Assembly: GCF_047228825.1 (NCBI RefSeq)
Contig: NZ_JBFEGN010000012.1
Span: 1 to 64,000, forward strand
From: Siminovitchia sp047228825
GTDB lineage: Bacteria; Bacillota; Bacilli; Bacillales; Bacillaceae_C
Direction: 5' to 3'
Length of the DNA: 64,000 bases
In this document: positions 51,919-62,200 of the stretch, piece after piece
Layout: every line of letters starts with the position of its first letter
Position numbering within the stretch: position 1 is the stretch's first letter
Program-made: the position numbers and the translations under genes
The notes under the pieces: model-generated
What the model saw: the letters and a program-made list of their open reading frames with translations, nothing else
The model's database searches: none
What the model was told of the DNA's origin: nothing

Positions 51919-54030
51919 ATGGATGGATTGCTGCTGTTGAACTGGATAGCCTTTTTGCTCGTAACCGCTTACGGTATTTATTTGTTTGCCTATGTTGTAA
52001 GGACACGAATCCAGTTTATTAAACTGGGAAAAAAAGAAGAGTTTGATCGTGATGTCAAGGCCAGGCTCAAAAATATTTGGACGTACGTGTTTGGACAAAA
52101 AAAGCTTTTAAAAGATAAAAAAAGCGGCATGATTCATGTTATGTTTTTTTACGGATTCATTCTCGTGCAATTTGGGGCAATCGACTTTATTTGGAAAGGG
52201 CTCGTTCCGGGCTCCCATCTTCCGCTTGGCCCCCTTTATCCCGGATTTACATTTTTCCAGGAAATTGTCACGCTCGTCATTTTGGTGGCGGTTGTCTGGG
52301 CATTTTACCGCCGCTATATTGAAAAGCTTGTCCGTTTAAAACGCGGGTTTTATGCAGGACTTGTATTGCTTTTTATTGGCGGACTGATGCTTTCCGTCCT
52401 TCTGGGAAACGGCATGGCCCTCATTTGGCAAGGTGAAAGCCTTGGATGGACAGAACCCGTTGCGTCAGGCATTGCGGCTTTATTTGGATGGATGAGCCCG
52501 TTTTCGGCTGCAGTTGTTTTTTATGCGGCATGGTGGGTGCACTTGCTCATCTTACTGGCCTTTTTGGTATATGTTCCGCAGTCCAAGCATGCCCATTTAA
52601 TTGCCGGTCCCGCAAATGTGTACCTGGAACCGCTTGACGGCGAAACCAGGCTGAAACCGATTGATTTTGAAGATGAGTCGGCTGAATCATTCGGTGTCGG
52701 AAAAATTGATGAATTTACAGATCTTCAACTGCTCGATCTATATGCCTGCGTGGAGTGCGGCCGCTGTACAAACATGTGTCCGGCAACAGGCACAGGGAAA
52801 ATGCTGTCGCCGATGGACATCATGATTAAGCTGCGTGACCACTTAACGAATTATGGGGCAGCCGTTACAAGAAAGCAGCCTTGGGTGCCGGCATATGCAT
52901 TTGCCAATACTTTTGGAAACAGAATTGCAAAGGCAGGCGCAGGTAAAGGCGCCGGGGAAGCGGCTGCTGCATTGGATTACGAGCCAAGCATGATTGGAGA
53001 CATTATTACGGAAGAAGAGCTGTGGGCATGCACGACGTGCCGAAACTGTGAAGACCAGTGTCCGGTCATGAACAAGCATGTAAGCCACATTATCGATATG
53101 CGCCGCTATCTCGTTTTAACGGAGGGAAAAATGAATCCCGACGCGCAAAGGGCGATGCAAAACATTGAACGGCAAGGAAATCCTTGGGGGCTGAACCGAA
53201 AAGAAAAAGAAAACTGGCGTGAACTCCGCGATGATGTACACGTACCGACAGTGAAAGAATTGAAGAAAGCAGGGGAGGAATTCGAATACCTGCTTTGGGT
53301 CGGCTCAATGGGGGCCTTTGACAACAGAAGCCAGAAAATTGCTCTGTCTTTTGCCAAACTGCTGAATGAAGCCGGCGTCAAGTTTGCCATACTGGGCAAC
53401 AAGGAGAAAAATTCCGGCGATACGCCGCGCCGTCTCGGAAACGAATTTCTGTTCCAGGAATTGGCTGCCGCCAATATAAAAGAATTCGAGAAAAATAATG
53501 TGCAAAAAATCGTCACGATTGACCCGCATGCATACAATATTTTTAAAAACGAATATCCGGATTTTGGCCTCAAAGCGGAAGTATATCATCATACCGAATT
53601 GCTTGCCCGGCTCATAAAAGAGGGCCGGCTAAAACCAACTCATGAAGTGAATGAAAAAATTACTTTCCATGATTCGTGTTATTTGGGAAGATATAACGAA
53701 GTGTATGACCCGCCGCGTGAAATTTTAAAATCGATCCCCGGAGTGACATTTGTGGAAATAGAGCGCAACCGGGAAAACGGCATGTGCTGCGGCGCCGGCG
53801 GCGGATTGATGTGGATGGAGGAAGATACAGGCCAGCGCATCAACGTGGCCAGGACGGAACAAGCGCTGGCAACCGATCCTTCTGTCATCAGCTCGGGTTG
53901 TCCGTACTGTTTAACAATGCTGTCGGACGGAACGAAAGCGAAGGAAGTAGAGGATACCGTAAAGACATACGATGTGGCAGAATTGCTTGAAAAAGCGGTC
54001 TGCGGGGAAGGGAAAGAAGAGGCTTGTTAA
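51919..54030 (+). CDS. fadF: Fe-S/heterodisulfide reductase-like beta-oxidation protein FadF
   Basis: About 703 residues. An N-terminal membrane part with five or so helices (NWIAFLLVTAYGIYLFAYVV first) is followed by two 4Fe-4S motifs, CVECGRCTNMCPATG (about 276) and CTTCRNCEDQCPVMN (about 370), and two CCG-type cluster motifs, HDSCYLGRYNEVYDPP (about 581) and NGMCCGAGGG (about 620). It matches B. subtilis FadF (YwjF), thought to pass electrons from acyl-CoA dehydrogenases/ETF to the quinone pool. The start is ATG 51919 after AAGGGGG at a long spacing; TTG 51886 is also in frame. A FadR-like operator overlaps its promoter. Confidence 0.92.
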   Translation: MDGLLLLNWIAFLLVTAYGIYLFAYVVRTRIQFIKLGKKEEFDRDVKARLKNIWTYVFGQKKLLKDKKSGMIHVMFFYGFILVQFGAIDFIWKGLVPGSHLPLGPLYPGFTFFQEIVTLVILVAVVWAFYRRYIEKLVRLKRGFYAGLVLLFIGGLMLSVLLGNGMALIWQGESLGWTEPVASGIAALFGWMSPFSAAVVFYAAWWVHLLILLAFLVYVPQSKHAHLIAGPANVYLEPLDGETRLKPIDFEDESAESFGVGKIDEFTDLQLLDLYACVECGRCTNMCPATGTGKMLSPMDIMIKLRDHLTNYGAAVTRKQPWVPAYAFANTFGNRIAKAGAGKGAGEAAAALDYEPSMIGDIITEEELWACTTCRNCEDQCPVMNKHVSHIIDMRRYLVLTEGKMNPDAQRAMQNIERQGNPWGLNRKEKENWRELRDDVHVPTVKELKKAGEEFEYLLWVGSMGAFDNRSQKIALSFAKLLNEAGVKFAILGNKEKNSGDTPRRLGNEFLFQELAAANIKEFEKNNVQKIVTIDPHAYNIFKNEYPDFGLKAEVYHHTELLARLIKEGRLKPTHEVNEKITFHDSCYLGRYNEVYDPPREILKSIPGVTFVEIERNRENGMCCGAGGGLMWMEEDTGQRINVARTEQALATDPSVISSGCPYCLTMLSDGTKAKEVEDTVKTYDVAELLEKAVCGEGKEEAC

Positions 54031-54035
54031 TGGTC

Positions 54036-54063
54036 AAGGTGCTTCAGCCCACTGAAGCACCTT
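54036..54063 (+). terminator. Hairpin after fadF
   Basis: Perfect 12-bp stem AAGGTGCTTCAG / CTGAAGCACCTT with a CCCA loop. The following T-tract is weak (CCCTTGGG), so termination may be incomplete and some read-through into the thiolase operon is possible. Confidence 0.65.
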
Positions 54064-54078
54064 CCCTTGGGCCCTTTT

Positions 54079-54098
54079 CCGAGCGAGCGTTCAGTCAA
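54079..54098 (-). promoter_or_regulatory. Second FadR-like site before the thiolase operon
   Basis: Read on the minus strand this is TTGACTGAACGCTCGCTCGG, agreeing at 15 of 20 positions with the plus-strand fadF site TTGACTGAATGCTCATTCAT (51828-51847) but inverted. A plausible promoter follows (TTTACT 54099-54104, TATATA about 54123). The match to the FadR consensus itself is partial, so this is a tentative operator. Confidence 0.5.
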
Positions 54099-54164
54099 TT
54101 TACTGGAAGCGCTTTATACTTTTATATATTCTTAAATTAACAGAATACGAATAAAGGAGAGGGA

Positions 54165-55358
54165 ATGATGACGAGGTCAGTAATTGTTGCGGGAGCACGC
54201 ACGCCATTCGGAAAATTTGGAGGAGCACTCAGTTCCTTGACGGCAGCGGATCTTGGGGGAATCGCCGTTAAGGAAGCCATGCTGCGTGCGGGTGTAAAGC
54301 CTGAAGAAGTCGAGGAGGTCATACTCGGAACGGTGCTGCAGGGCGGACAAGGACAAATTCCATCGAGACAGGCAGCAAGGAAGGCGGGAATTCCGTGGGA
54401 AGTAAAAACAGAAACGATCAATAAAGTGTGTGCATCAGGCATGAGGGCGGTTACGCTGGCTGATCAGATCATCCGGGCGGGTGATGAAGAAGTGATCGTG
54501 GCCGGAGGAATGGAGTCCATGTCGAATGCCCCCTATATCCTTCCCCAAGCACGGTGGGGCTATAAAATGGGCGACGCCGCATTGGTTGATTTGATGACCC
54601 ATGACGGTTTGACCTGCTCGTTTGCCGGAGTTCACATGGGAACCTACGGAAATCATACTGCGAAGGAATTTGACATAACAAGAGAAGCGCAGGATGAGTG
54701 GGCGCTCAGGAGCCATAAACGGGCGCTGGCAGCAATTGAAAACGGCATGCTTGACGAGGAAATTGTTCCTGTTGAGATCCCGCAGCGAAAAGGCGAACCG
54801 GTGGTCGTTGCAAGAGATGAAGCGCCGAGAAAAGATACAACGCTTGAGAAACTCGCCAAATTGAAGCCTGCGTTTGACAAGGACGGAACCATTACGGCAG
54901 GGAATGCCCCTGGAGTAAATGATGGTGCGGCAGCGGTTGTGGTAATGAACGAAGAACGGGCAAAACGGGAAGGAAAAGAACCGCTCGCCTATATTGTCGG
55001 CCATGCGGAAATTGCTGTCGAATCCCAACATTTTCCGCAGACACCGGGACTCGTCATTAATAAGCTGCTGGAAAAAACGGGGAAAACCCCGGAGGAGATC
55101 GACCTGTTTGAAATTAATGAAGCATTTGCGGCCGTTGCCTTGACAAGCGGAAAAATTGCCGGCTTGGACAATGAAAAAATTAACGTTAACGGCGGCGCGG
55201 TGGCCCTGGGACATCCGATCGGCGCAAGCGGCACCCGGATTATTTTAACACTTGCATACGAATTAAAACGGCGCGGCGGAGGAACCGGCATCGCTTCGAT
55301 TTGTTCCGGGGGCGGCCAGGGAGATGCCGTCATGATTGAAGTTCCGAAATCAAACTGA
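54165..55358 (+). CDS. Acetyl-CoA C-acetyltransferase (thiolase)
   Basis: 397-residue thiolase. Nucleophilic Cys in TINKVCASGMRAVTLA (about 89), the His in GGAVALGHPIGASG and second Cys in ASICSGGGQGDA are present, with NEAFAA before them. Length and motifs fit biosynthetic or degradative acetyl-CoA acetyltransferase such as MmgA of B. subtilis; direction here is probably thiolysis of acetoacetyl-CoA. GGAGAGGG precedes ATG 54165 (ATG 54168 also possible). First gene of the operon ending with icmF; 13 bases separate it from the next start. Confidence 0.92.
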   Translation: MMTRSVIVAGARTPFGKFGGALSSLTAADLGGIAVKEAMLRAGVKPEEVEEVILGTVLQGGQGQIPSRQAARKAGIPWEVKTETINKVCASGMRAVTLADQIIRAGDEEVIVAGGMESMSNAPYILPQARWGYKMGDAALVDLMTHDGLTCSFAGVHMGTYGNHTAKEFDITREAQDEWALRSHKRALAAIENGMLDEEIVPVEIPQRKGEPVVVARDEAPRKDTTLEKLAKLKPAFDKDGTITAGNAPGVNDGAAAVVVMNEERAKREGKEPLAYIVGHAEIAVESQHFPQTPGLVINKLLEKTGKTPEEIDLFEINEAFAAVALTSGKIAGLDNEKINVNGGAVALGHPIGASGTRIILTLAYELKRRGGGTGIASICSGGGQGDAVMIEVPKSN

Positions 55359-55371
55359 GGGAGGAGAAACG

Positions 55372-56223
55372 ATGGAAATTCGAAACGTATTAGTGGTGGG
55401 AGCAGGACAAATGGGCTCGGGGATCGCCCAAGTATGTGCGCAGGCAGGGTATCAGGTATATCTGAATGATTTACAGGAAGATATTGTGGAAAAAGGACTT
55501 GATGTTATCCGGAAAAACCTGGATCGCCAAGTGAAAAAAGAAAGAATGACAGAAAGCGAGAAAAAGAGCATTTTGGAGCGGTTCATCATCTCCACTGATT
55601 TAAAGGATGCAGAACAGGCAGATATTGCCATCGAAGCAGCCGTTGAAAACATGGAAATTAAGACACGCATTTTTGAAACGCTGGATCAGTATGCCCCGGA
55701 GCATGCCATTTTGGCATCCAATACGTCATCACTTCCCATTACGGAAATTGCTGCTGCAACAAAGAGGCCCGGAAAAGTGATCGGCATGCATTTTATGAAT
55801 CCCGTACCTGTTATGAAACTCGTTGAAATTATTCGCGGGCTTGCCACGGAAGATGAAGTGTACCAGGCGATTGAAAACATGACAAAATCGTTGAGCAAGG
55901 TGCCTGTGGAAGTGAACGATTTCCCGGGATTTGTTTCTAACAGGGTGCTCATGCCGATGATCAATGAAGCGATCTACACATTGTATGAAGGAGTGGCGAC
56001 GAAAGAAGCGATTGATGAAGTGATGAAACTCGGCATGAATCATCCGATGGGACCGCTCACGCTCGCGGATTTTATCGGGCTTGACACCTGCCTGTACATT
56101 ATGGAAACGCTTCATGAAGGGTTTGGGGATGATAAATACCGACCATGCCCATTATTAAGAAAATATGTAAAAGCCGGCTGGCTTGGAAAGAAAGCCGGCC
56201 GCGGTTTTTATATGTATGAGTAA
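55372..56223 (+). CDS. 3-hydroxybutyryl-CoA dehydrogenase
   Basis: 283-residue NAD-dependent dehydrogenase. Rossmann turn VVGAGQMGSGIAQVCAQAGY (about 8-27), catalytic His in GMHFMNPVPVMKLVEI with the Glu and the Asn in SNRVLMPMINEA, and C-terminal dimer domain ending GRGFYMYE. Length is that of Hbd/MmgB, acting on short-chain 3-hydroxyacyl-CoA. Start ATG 55372 follows GGGAGGAG; a longer upstream frame overlaps the thiolase gene and is not supported. Together with thiolase it handles the C4 level of beta-oxidation; no crotonase lies in the operon. Confidence 0.94.
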   Translation: MEIRNVLVVGAGQMGSGIAQVCAQAGYQVYLNDLQEDIVEKGLDVIRKNLDRQVKKERMTESEKKSILERFIISTDLKDAEQADIAIEAAVENMEIKTRIFETLDQYAPEHAILASNTSSLPITEIAAATKRPGKVIGMHFMNPVPVMKLVEIIRGLATEDEVYQAIENMTKSLSKVPVEVNDFPGFVSNRVLMPMINEAIYTLYEGVATKEAIDEVMKLGMNHPMGPLTLADFIGLDTCLYIMETLHEGFGDDKYRPCPLLRKYVKAGWLGKKAGRGFYMYE

Positions 56224-56249
56224 CACATGACAACAGGGGAGGTTAGGGC

Positions 56250-57386
56250 ATGGACCTTCGATTTACTGAAGAGCAATTGATGATGAGGGACATGGTTCGC
56301 GAGTTTGCAAAGAACGAAATCACGCCGGTAATCGAGGAAATGGAAGCCGGAAAGTTTCCGCGTGCCATTTTGAATAAAATGGGCGAACTGGGATTGATGG
56401 GCATTACAGTACCGGAGCAGTACGGCGGCGCGGGTATGGATTTTATCTCCTACATTATCGCCATTCATGAGCTTTCCAAAGTAAGTGCAACGGTTGGGGT
56501 CATTTTGTCGGTCCATACATCCGTCGGTACAAACCCGATATTGAAATTTGGGACAGAAGAACAAAAGGAAAGATATGTGGAAAAGCTGGCGGCAGGCCAG
56601 GCGCTCGCCGCTTTCTGCCTGACGGAGCCGGGTGCGGGCTCGGATGCGGGCGCCATCAAAACAAGCGCGGTCCGAAAGGGCGATGAATTTATCATCAACG
56701 GATCCAAAGTGTTTATTACGAACGGCGGGGAAGCCGACATCTATATCGTGTTCGCCGTGACGGATCCGGCACTTGGAAAACGCGGCATTTCGGCATTTAT
56801 AGTCGACAAAGACACGCCGGGTCTTGTGATCGGAAAGGATGAGAAAAAGATGGGGCTGAACGGATCCCGGACGGTTGCCATCACGTTTGACGACATGAAG
56901 GTTCCGGCAGAAAATATGCTCGGTGATGAGGGGATGGGCTTTAAAGTTGCCCTGTCCAACTTAAATATCGGGCGCATCGGCATCGCCGCCCAAGCGCTCG
57001 GTATCGCGGAAGCGGCGCTGGAAGCCGCAGCCGAATACGCAAAGGAAAGAAAACAGTTCGGAAAGCAGATCGCCGAACAGCAAGGGGTTGCCTTTAAACT
57101 CGCTGACATGGCGACGAATGTTGAAAGTGCAAGACTGCTCGTATACAGGGCGGCTGCGATGTGCGCATCCGGTGAACCATGTGTCAAAGAGGTATCGATG
57201 GCAAAGCTGTTCGCATCCAAAACAGCGGTAGACACGGCGATCGAGGCTGTGCAGATTTTTGGCGGCTACGGCTATACGAAAGACTATCCGGCCGAAAGGT
57301 ATTTCAGGGATGCGAAAGTCACGGAAATATACGAGGGCACGAGCGAAATTCAAAAAATGGTGATCAGTAAACATTTGTTGAACTAG
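56250..57386 (+). CDS. Short-chain acyl-CoA dehydrogenase (MmgC-like)
   Basis: 378-residue flavoprotein that makes the 2,3-double bond in acyl-CoA. FAD-binding segments AAFCLTEPGAGSDAGAIKT and FITNGGEADIYIVFA; the ETF/FAD region QIFGGYGYTKDYPAERYFRD; the catalytic base Glu in VTEIYEGTSEIQKM (about 363). Sequence style is butyryl-CoA/short-chain type. AGGGGAGG precedes ATG 56250. It is the first of two tandem paralogues, suggesting different chain or branch specificity: the second resembles AcdA more closely. Confidence 0.93.
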   Translation: MDLRFTEEQLMMRDMVREFAKNEITPVIEEMEAGKFPRAILNKMGELGLMGITVPEQYGGAGMDFISYIIAIHELSKVSATVGVILSVHTSVGTNPILKFGTEEQKERYVEKLAAGQALAAFCLTEPGAGSDAGAIKTSAVRKGDEFIINGSKVFITNGGEADIYIVFAVTDPALGKRGISAFIVDKDTPGLVIGKDEKKMGLNGSRTVAITFDDMKVPAENMLGDEGMGFKVALSNLNIGRIGIAAQALGIAEAALEAAAEYAKERKQFGKQIAEQQGVAFKLADMATNVESARLLVYRAAAMCASGEPCVKEVSMAKLFASKTAVDTAIEAVQIFGGYGYTKDYPAERYFRDAKVTEIYEGTSEIQKMVISKHLLN

Positions 57387-57399
57387 GGGAGTGGTTTGG

Positions 57400-58536
57400 A
57401 TGAATTTTAAGTTGAGCGAAGAGCATGAAATGATTCGGAAAATGGTGCGTGATTTTGCAGTAAACGAAGTGGAACCGACAGCCGCGAAACGTGATGAAGA
57501 AGAACGCTTTGATATGGAGATATTTGAAAAAATGGCCGGCCTCGGATTAACAGGTATTCCTTGGCCGGAATCTTATGGCGGGATCGGCAGTGACTATTTG
57601 GCTTATTGCATCGCGGTGGAAGAATTATCCCGTGTCTGTGCATCTACTGGCGTGACACTTTCCGCCCATACGTCGCTGGCGGGCTGGCCGATCTACAAGT
57701 TTGGGACGGAGGAGCAAAAACAAACGTATTTGAAGCCAATGGCGGAAGGAACGAAAATAGGTGCTTATGGATTGACGGAGCCGGGCTCGGGTTCGGATGC
57801 GGGGGCAATGAAAACAACGGCGCGCGATGACGGGGACTATTATATACTGAACGGCTCGAAAATTTTTATTACGAACGGCGGCATCGCGGATATTTATGTT
57901 GTATTTGCATTAACGGATCCGAACGATAAACGGAGTTCCACCGCTTTTATCATCGAAAAGGACTTTGAAGGATTTGCCGTCGGCAAAAAGGAAAAAAAGC
58001 TCGGGATCCGCTCCTCTCCGACGACTGAAATCATCTTTGAAGATTGTAAAGTTCCCAAGAAAAATCGGCTCGGCGAAGTTGGGCAAGGGTTCAAAATTGC
58101 GATGATGACGCTGGATGGCGGCAGAAACGGGATCGCTGCCCAAGCTGTCGGCATTGCACAGGGAGCTTTGGATGCCGCACTTGCCTATGCCAAGGAGCGG
58201 AAGCAATTCGGCAGGCCGATTGCCGACAACCAGGCCATCTCTTTCAAGTTGGCCGATATGGTGACAGCCATTGAAGCTTCCCGTCTATTAACCTACCAGG
58301 CCGCCTGGTTGGAGTCCGAAGGATTGCCTTATGGAAAAGAATCGGCCATGTCCAAGCTGATGGCCGGGGACACGGCCATGAAAGTAACAACGGAAGCGGT
58401 GCAAATTTTCGGCGGCTACGGGTACACGAAAGACTATCCGGTCGAACGATATATGCGTGATGCAAAAATTACCCAAATATACGAAGGAACACAAGAAATT
58501 CAAAGGCTTGTCATTTCCAGAATGGTGACGAAGTAA
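57400..58536 (+). CDS. acdA: Acyl-CoA dehydrogenase AcdA
   Basis: 378-residue acyl-CoA dehydrogenase, paralogue of the gene before it. From memory it is very close to B. subtilis AcdA, which lies next to fadF there: NFKLSEEHEMIRKMVRDFA, LTGIPWPESYGGIGSDYLAY, GLTEPGSGSDAGAMKTTA, LGIRSSPTTEIIFEDCKVP, and the catalytic Glu in TQIYEGTQEIQRLV. Possible substrates include isobutyryl-, 2-methylbutyryl- or short straight-chain acyl-CoA. Start ATG 57400 lies eight bases after GGGGAG. Feeds electrons through ETF, probably to FadF. Confidence 0.93.
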   Translation: MNFKLSEEHEMIRKMVRDFAVNEVEPTAAKRDEEERFDMEIFEKMAGLGLTGIPWPESYGGIGSDYLAYCIAVEELSRVCASTGVTLSAHTSLAGWPIYKFGTEEQKQTYLKPMAEGTKIGAYGLTEPGSGSDAGAMKTTARDDGDYYILNGSKIFITNGGIADIYVVFALTDPNDKRSSTAFIIEKDFEGFAVGKKEKKLGIRSSPTTEIIFEDCKVPKKNRLGEVGQGFKIAMMTLDGGRNGIAAQAVGIAQGALDAALAYAKERKQFGRPIADNQAISFKLADMVTAIEASRLLTYQAAWLESEGLPYGKESAMSKLMAGDTAMKVTTEAVQIFGGYGYTKDYPVERYMRDAKITQIYEGTQEIQRLVISRMVTK

Positions 58537-58569
58537 TTTTTTAGAGCGGGAAAGAAGGTGGAGCGGCAG

Positions 58570-59223
58570 TTGAGCGTAAAAAGAAACATACAGGCGTCCG
58601 TAAAAGATGAGCAATTGATTGAAAAGAGGAGAAACCAGATGATCCGCGGTGCTGTTTCCCTTTTTAAACAAAAAGGTTTTCATAGGACGACAACGAGGGA
58701 AATTGCCAAGGCGGCAGGTTTTAGCATCGGTACCCTCTATGAATATATCAGGACGAAGGAAGATGTACTGTTTCTCGTTTGTGACAGCATATATGAGCAG
58801 GTGAAGGAGCGGTTTTGCAGCATTGACTTGAAAGCGGGCACCCTTGAATGCCTGAAAATGGGGATTGAACATTATTTTCGCATCGTGGATGAGATGCAGG
58901 ATGAAGTGCTCGTCATGTACCAGGAGGCAAAATCGTTAACAAACGGGGCGCTAGCGTATGTGTTGAAAAAAGAGCTGGAAATGGTCGGGATGTTTGAGGA
59001 GCTGATCCGGCGCTGCGTTGAAAACGGGGAGCTGGACATCAATAAAGAGCAGCAGCAATTGCTGGCCCACAATATTTTTGTCCAAGGACAAATGTGGGGA
59101 TTTCGCCGCTGGGCCTTGCAAAAAACGTGTTCGATTGATGAGTACATTGAACTCCAGACAGATTTGCTTTTTTCGGGAATGAACGGATTCAAGAAACGAA
59201 TGGAAGTGGGAGGAGAACAATGA
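58570..59223 (+). CDS. TetR-family regulator of the icmF operon
   Basis: 217-residue TetR/AcrR-type repressor. N-terminal helix-turn-helix KRRNQMIRGAVSLFKQKGFHRTTTREIAKAAGFSIGTLYEYIRTKEDVLFLV (about 20-72), then a helical ligand domain with MGIEHYFRIVDEMQDEVLVMYQEAKSL. It is not the FadR (YsiA) sequence. The start TTG 58570 follows AAGGTGGAG at six bases; GTG 58558 lies inside that site. It overlaps icmF by four bases, and TetR genes of this type precede icmF in other Bacillaceae as I recall, so it likely senses an acyl-CoA and controls the operon. Confidence 0.85.
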   Translation: MSVKRNIQASVKDEQLIEKRRNQMIRGAVSLFKQKGFHRTTTREIAKAAGFSIGTLYEYIRTKEDVLFLVCDSIYEQVKERFCSIDLKAGTLECLKMGIEHYFRIVDEMQDEVLVMYQEAKSLTNGALAYVLKKELEMVGMFEELIRRCVENGELDINKEQQQLLAHNIFVQGQMWGFRRWALQKTCSIDEYIELQTDLLFSGMNGFKKRMEVGGEQ

Positions 59224-62200
59224 ATACGGTGACCGAAATATACAGGCCGAAAAATCATGTGCGATTCGTCACGGCCTCCAGTTTGTTTGACGGGCATGAT
59301 GCTTCCATCAACATTATGCGGAGAATTTTGCAATCAAGCGGTGCGGAAGTCATTCATTTGGGCCATAACCGCTCTGCCAAGGAAGTCGTGCACGCTGCGA
59401 TTCAAGAAGATGTTCAGGGGATTGCCATCTCTTCCTATCAAGGGGGGCATGTCGAATACTTTAAATATATGTATGATTTATTAAAGGAAAAAGGAGCATC
59501 CCATATTCGGATATATGGCGGCGGGGGCGGTGTGATCATTCCCCGTGAAATAAAGGAATTGCATGATTACGGGATCGCCAGGATTTTTTCTCCGGATGAC
59601 GGCCGGGAACTTGGCCTCCAGGGAATGATCAATCTGATGCTGCAAGAATGTGATTTCCCGACGATTGCCGAAACGCCGTCAGAGGAAATTGAAAAATTAC
59701 AGTCCGGGGACATGGCGGCGGCCTCCAAACTGATTTCCATCGCCGAACATAGGGTACTGGAACCTGAATCGGGCACATACGAAGAAATATTTTCAGAGAT
59801 AAAACGGCTGGCCCGAAATGTCCCTGTTCTTGGTATAACAGGGACGGGCGGCGCGGGAAAAAGTTCATTGACGGATGAGCTGATTCGCCGGTTTCTTCAT
59901 GACATTCCTGAGAAAAAGGCCGCCATTCTGTCCGTGGACCCGACCAAACAAAAAACCGGCGGTGCGCTTTTGGGTGACCGCATTCGCATGAACGCGATCT
60001 TTTCGCCGCGAATCTATATGAGAAGCTTTGCGACAAGAGGGTCGAAGAACGAACTGTCCCATGCCATTAAAGATGCCATTAACGTTGTGAAGGCATCCGG
60101 AGTGGACCTTGTGATTGTTGAAACGAGCGGGATCGGGCAAGGCGATGCGGAAATTCGCGAAATCAGCGATGTATCGATGTATGTTATGACGAGTGAATTC
60201 GGGGCACCAACCCAGCTGGAAAAAATTGATATGATCGATTTTGCCGATCTTGTCGCTATTAACAAGTTTGAGAAAAAGAGCTCGGAGGATGCACTGAATC
60301 AGGTGCGCAAACAATATCAGCGCAGCCATATGTTATTTGACCAAGATTTGGAAGAGATGCCCGTATACGGGACGATTGCGAGCCAATTTAATGATCCGGG
60401 TACGAATGCTTTATTTGCCGCATTAATTGAGAAAATTAACGAAAAAATGGGCACCGGTTGGCAGACGTCTTTTTCCGTTTCCGAAAAAGTGGAAAAGAAA
60501 GACGTCATCATTCCGGTCAGCAGGCAGCATTACTTGCGGGAAATTTCCGATACGGTCCGCCGTTACCATAAAGCAGCGAAAAACCAGGTCCGTATTGCCC
60601 GGAAGCTGTTCCAGATAGAAGGAGCGATTGCCGCTTTAAAAGACCGGGAGACCAATGACGAAGCGCTGGCTGCCCTCCAAAAATTAAAAGAAGAAACGGA
60701 AAAGCAGCTGACACCGGAATCGAAGGATATCCTTGATTCATGGGAAAAGAAAAAGGAGGCGTATGCCGGAGAGAAATTTGTCACGAAAATACGGGATAAA
60801 GAAATTGTCACCGAGCTGACTGTAACAAGCTTGTCCGGTCTGTCCATTCCGAAGGTAGTTCTTCCGAAATATGAAGATTACGGAGAAATTTTAAGATGGG
60901 TGTATAAAGAAAATGTACCCGGTTCCTTCCCTTATACAGCAGGAGTGTTTCCGTTTAAACGCAAGGGAGAAGATCCGAAACGCCAGTTCGCCGGAGAAGG
61001 AACGCCGGAAAGAACGAACCGCCGCTTTCATTATTTATCAAAAGGCGATCCGGCGAAGCGGTTAAGCACTGCTTTTGATTCGGTGACATTATACGGGGAA
61101 GATCCGGATTACCGCCCGGATATTTATGGAAAAGTCGGCGAGAGCGGCGTGAGCATTTGTACGCTCGACGATATGAAGAAGCTGTATGACGGGTTTGATT
61201 TATGTGCTCCCACTACTTCTGTTTCCATGACGATTAACGGTCCCGCACCGATTATTTTGGCTATGTTTATGAATACGGCGATCTCTCAACAGATTGAAAA
61301 AAAAGAAAAGGAACTAGGGAGAGAATTAACCCCTGATGAATATGAAGAAGTGAAGGCATGGACATTGCAAACTGTCCGCGGCACTGTTCAAGCCGATATA
61401 TTAAAAGAAGACCAGGGGCAAAATACATGCATCTTCTCGACTGAATTTGCCCTGCGGATGATGGGTGATATTCAGCAATATTTTATCGACCATAAAGTCA
61501 GAAATTACTATTCCGTATCGATTTCCGGGTACCATATTGCCGAAGCAGGGGCCAATCCGATTTCCCAGCTCGCCTTTACGCTTGCAAACGGTTTTACGTA
61601 TGTAGAGTACTATTTGAGCCGCGGCATGCATATTGATGACTTTGCACCGAATCTTTCCTTCTTTTTCTCCAATGGCCTTGATCCCGAATATACGGTGATC
61701 GGGAGAGTGGCCAGGCGGATTTGGGCGGTCGTCATGCGGGAAAAATATGGAGCGAATGACCGGAGTCAAAAGCTGAAATATCACGTGCAAACATCCGGCA
61801 GATCGCTGCATGCCCAGGAGATTGACTTCAATGATATCCGGACAACACTTCAGGCATTAATGGCCCTGCAGGACAACTGCAATTCCCTTCATACGAATGC
61901 GTATGATGAAGCCATCACAACGCCGACGGAGGAATCTGTCCGCAGGGCAATGGCCATTCAAATGATCATTACGAAGGAACATGGACTTTCCAAAAATGAA
62001 AATCCGCTTCAGGGCTCATTTATCATCGAAGAACTGACGGATCTTGTGGAGGAAGCCGTATTGAAAGAATTCGAAAGGCTGAACGACCGCGGCGGCGTTC
62101 TCGGTGCAATGGAGACGCAATACCAGCGCGGGAAAATTCAGGAGGAATCGATGTATTATGAAATGCTCAAGCACTCGGGGGAGCTGCCGATTATCGGTGT

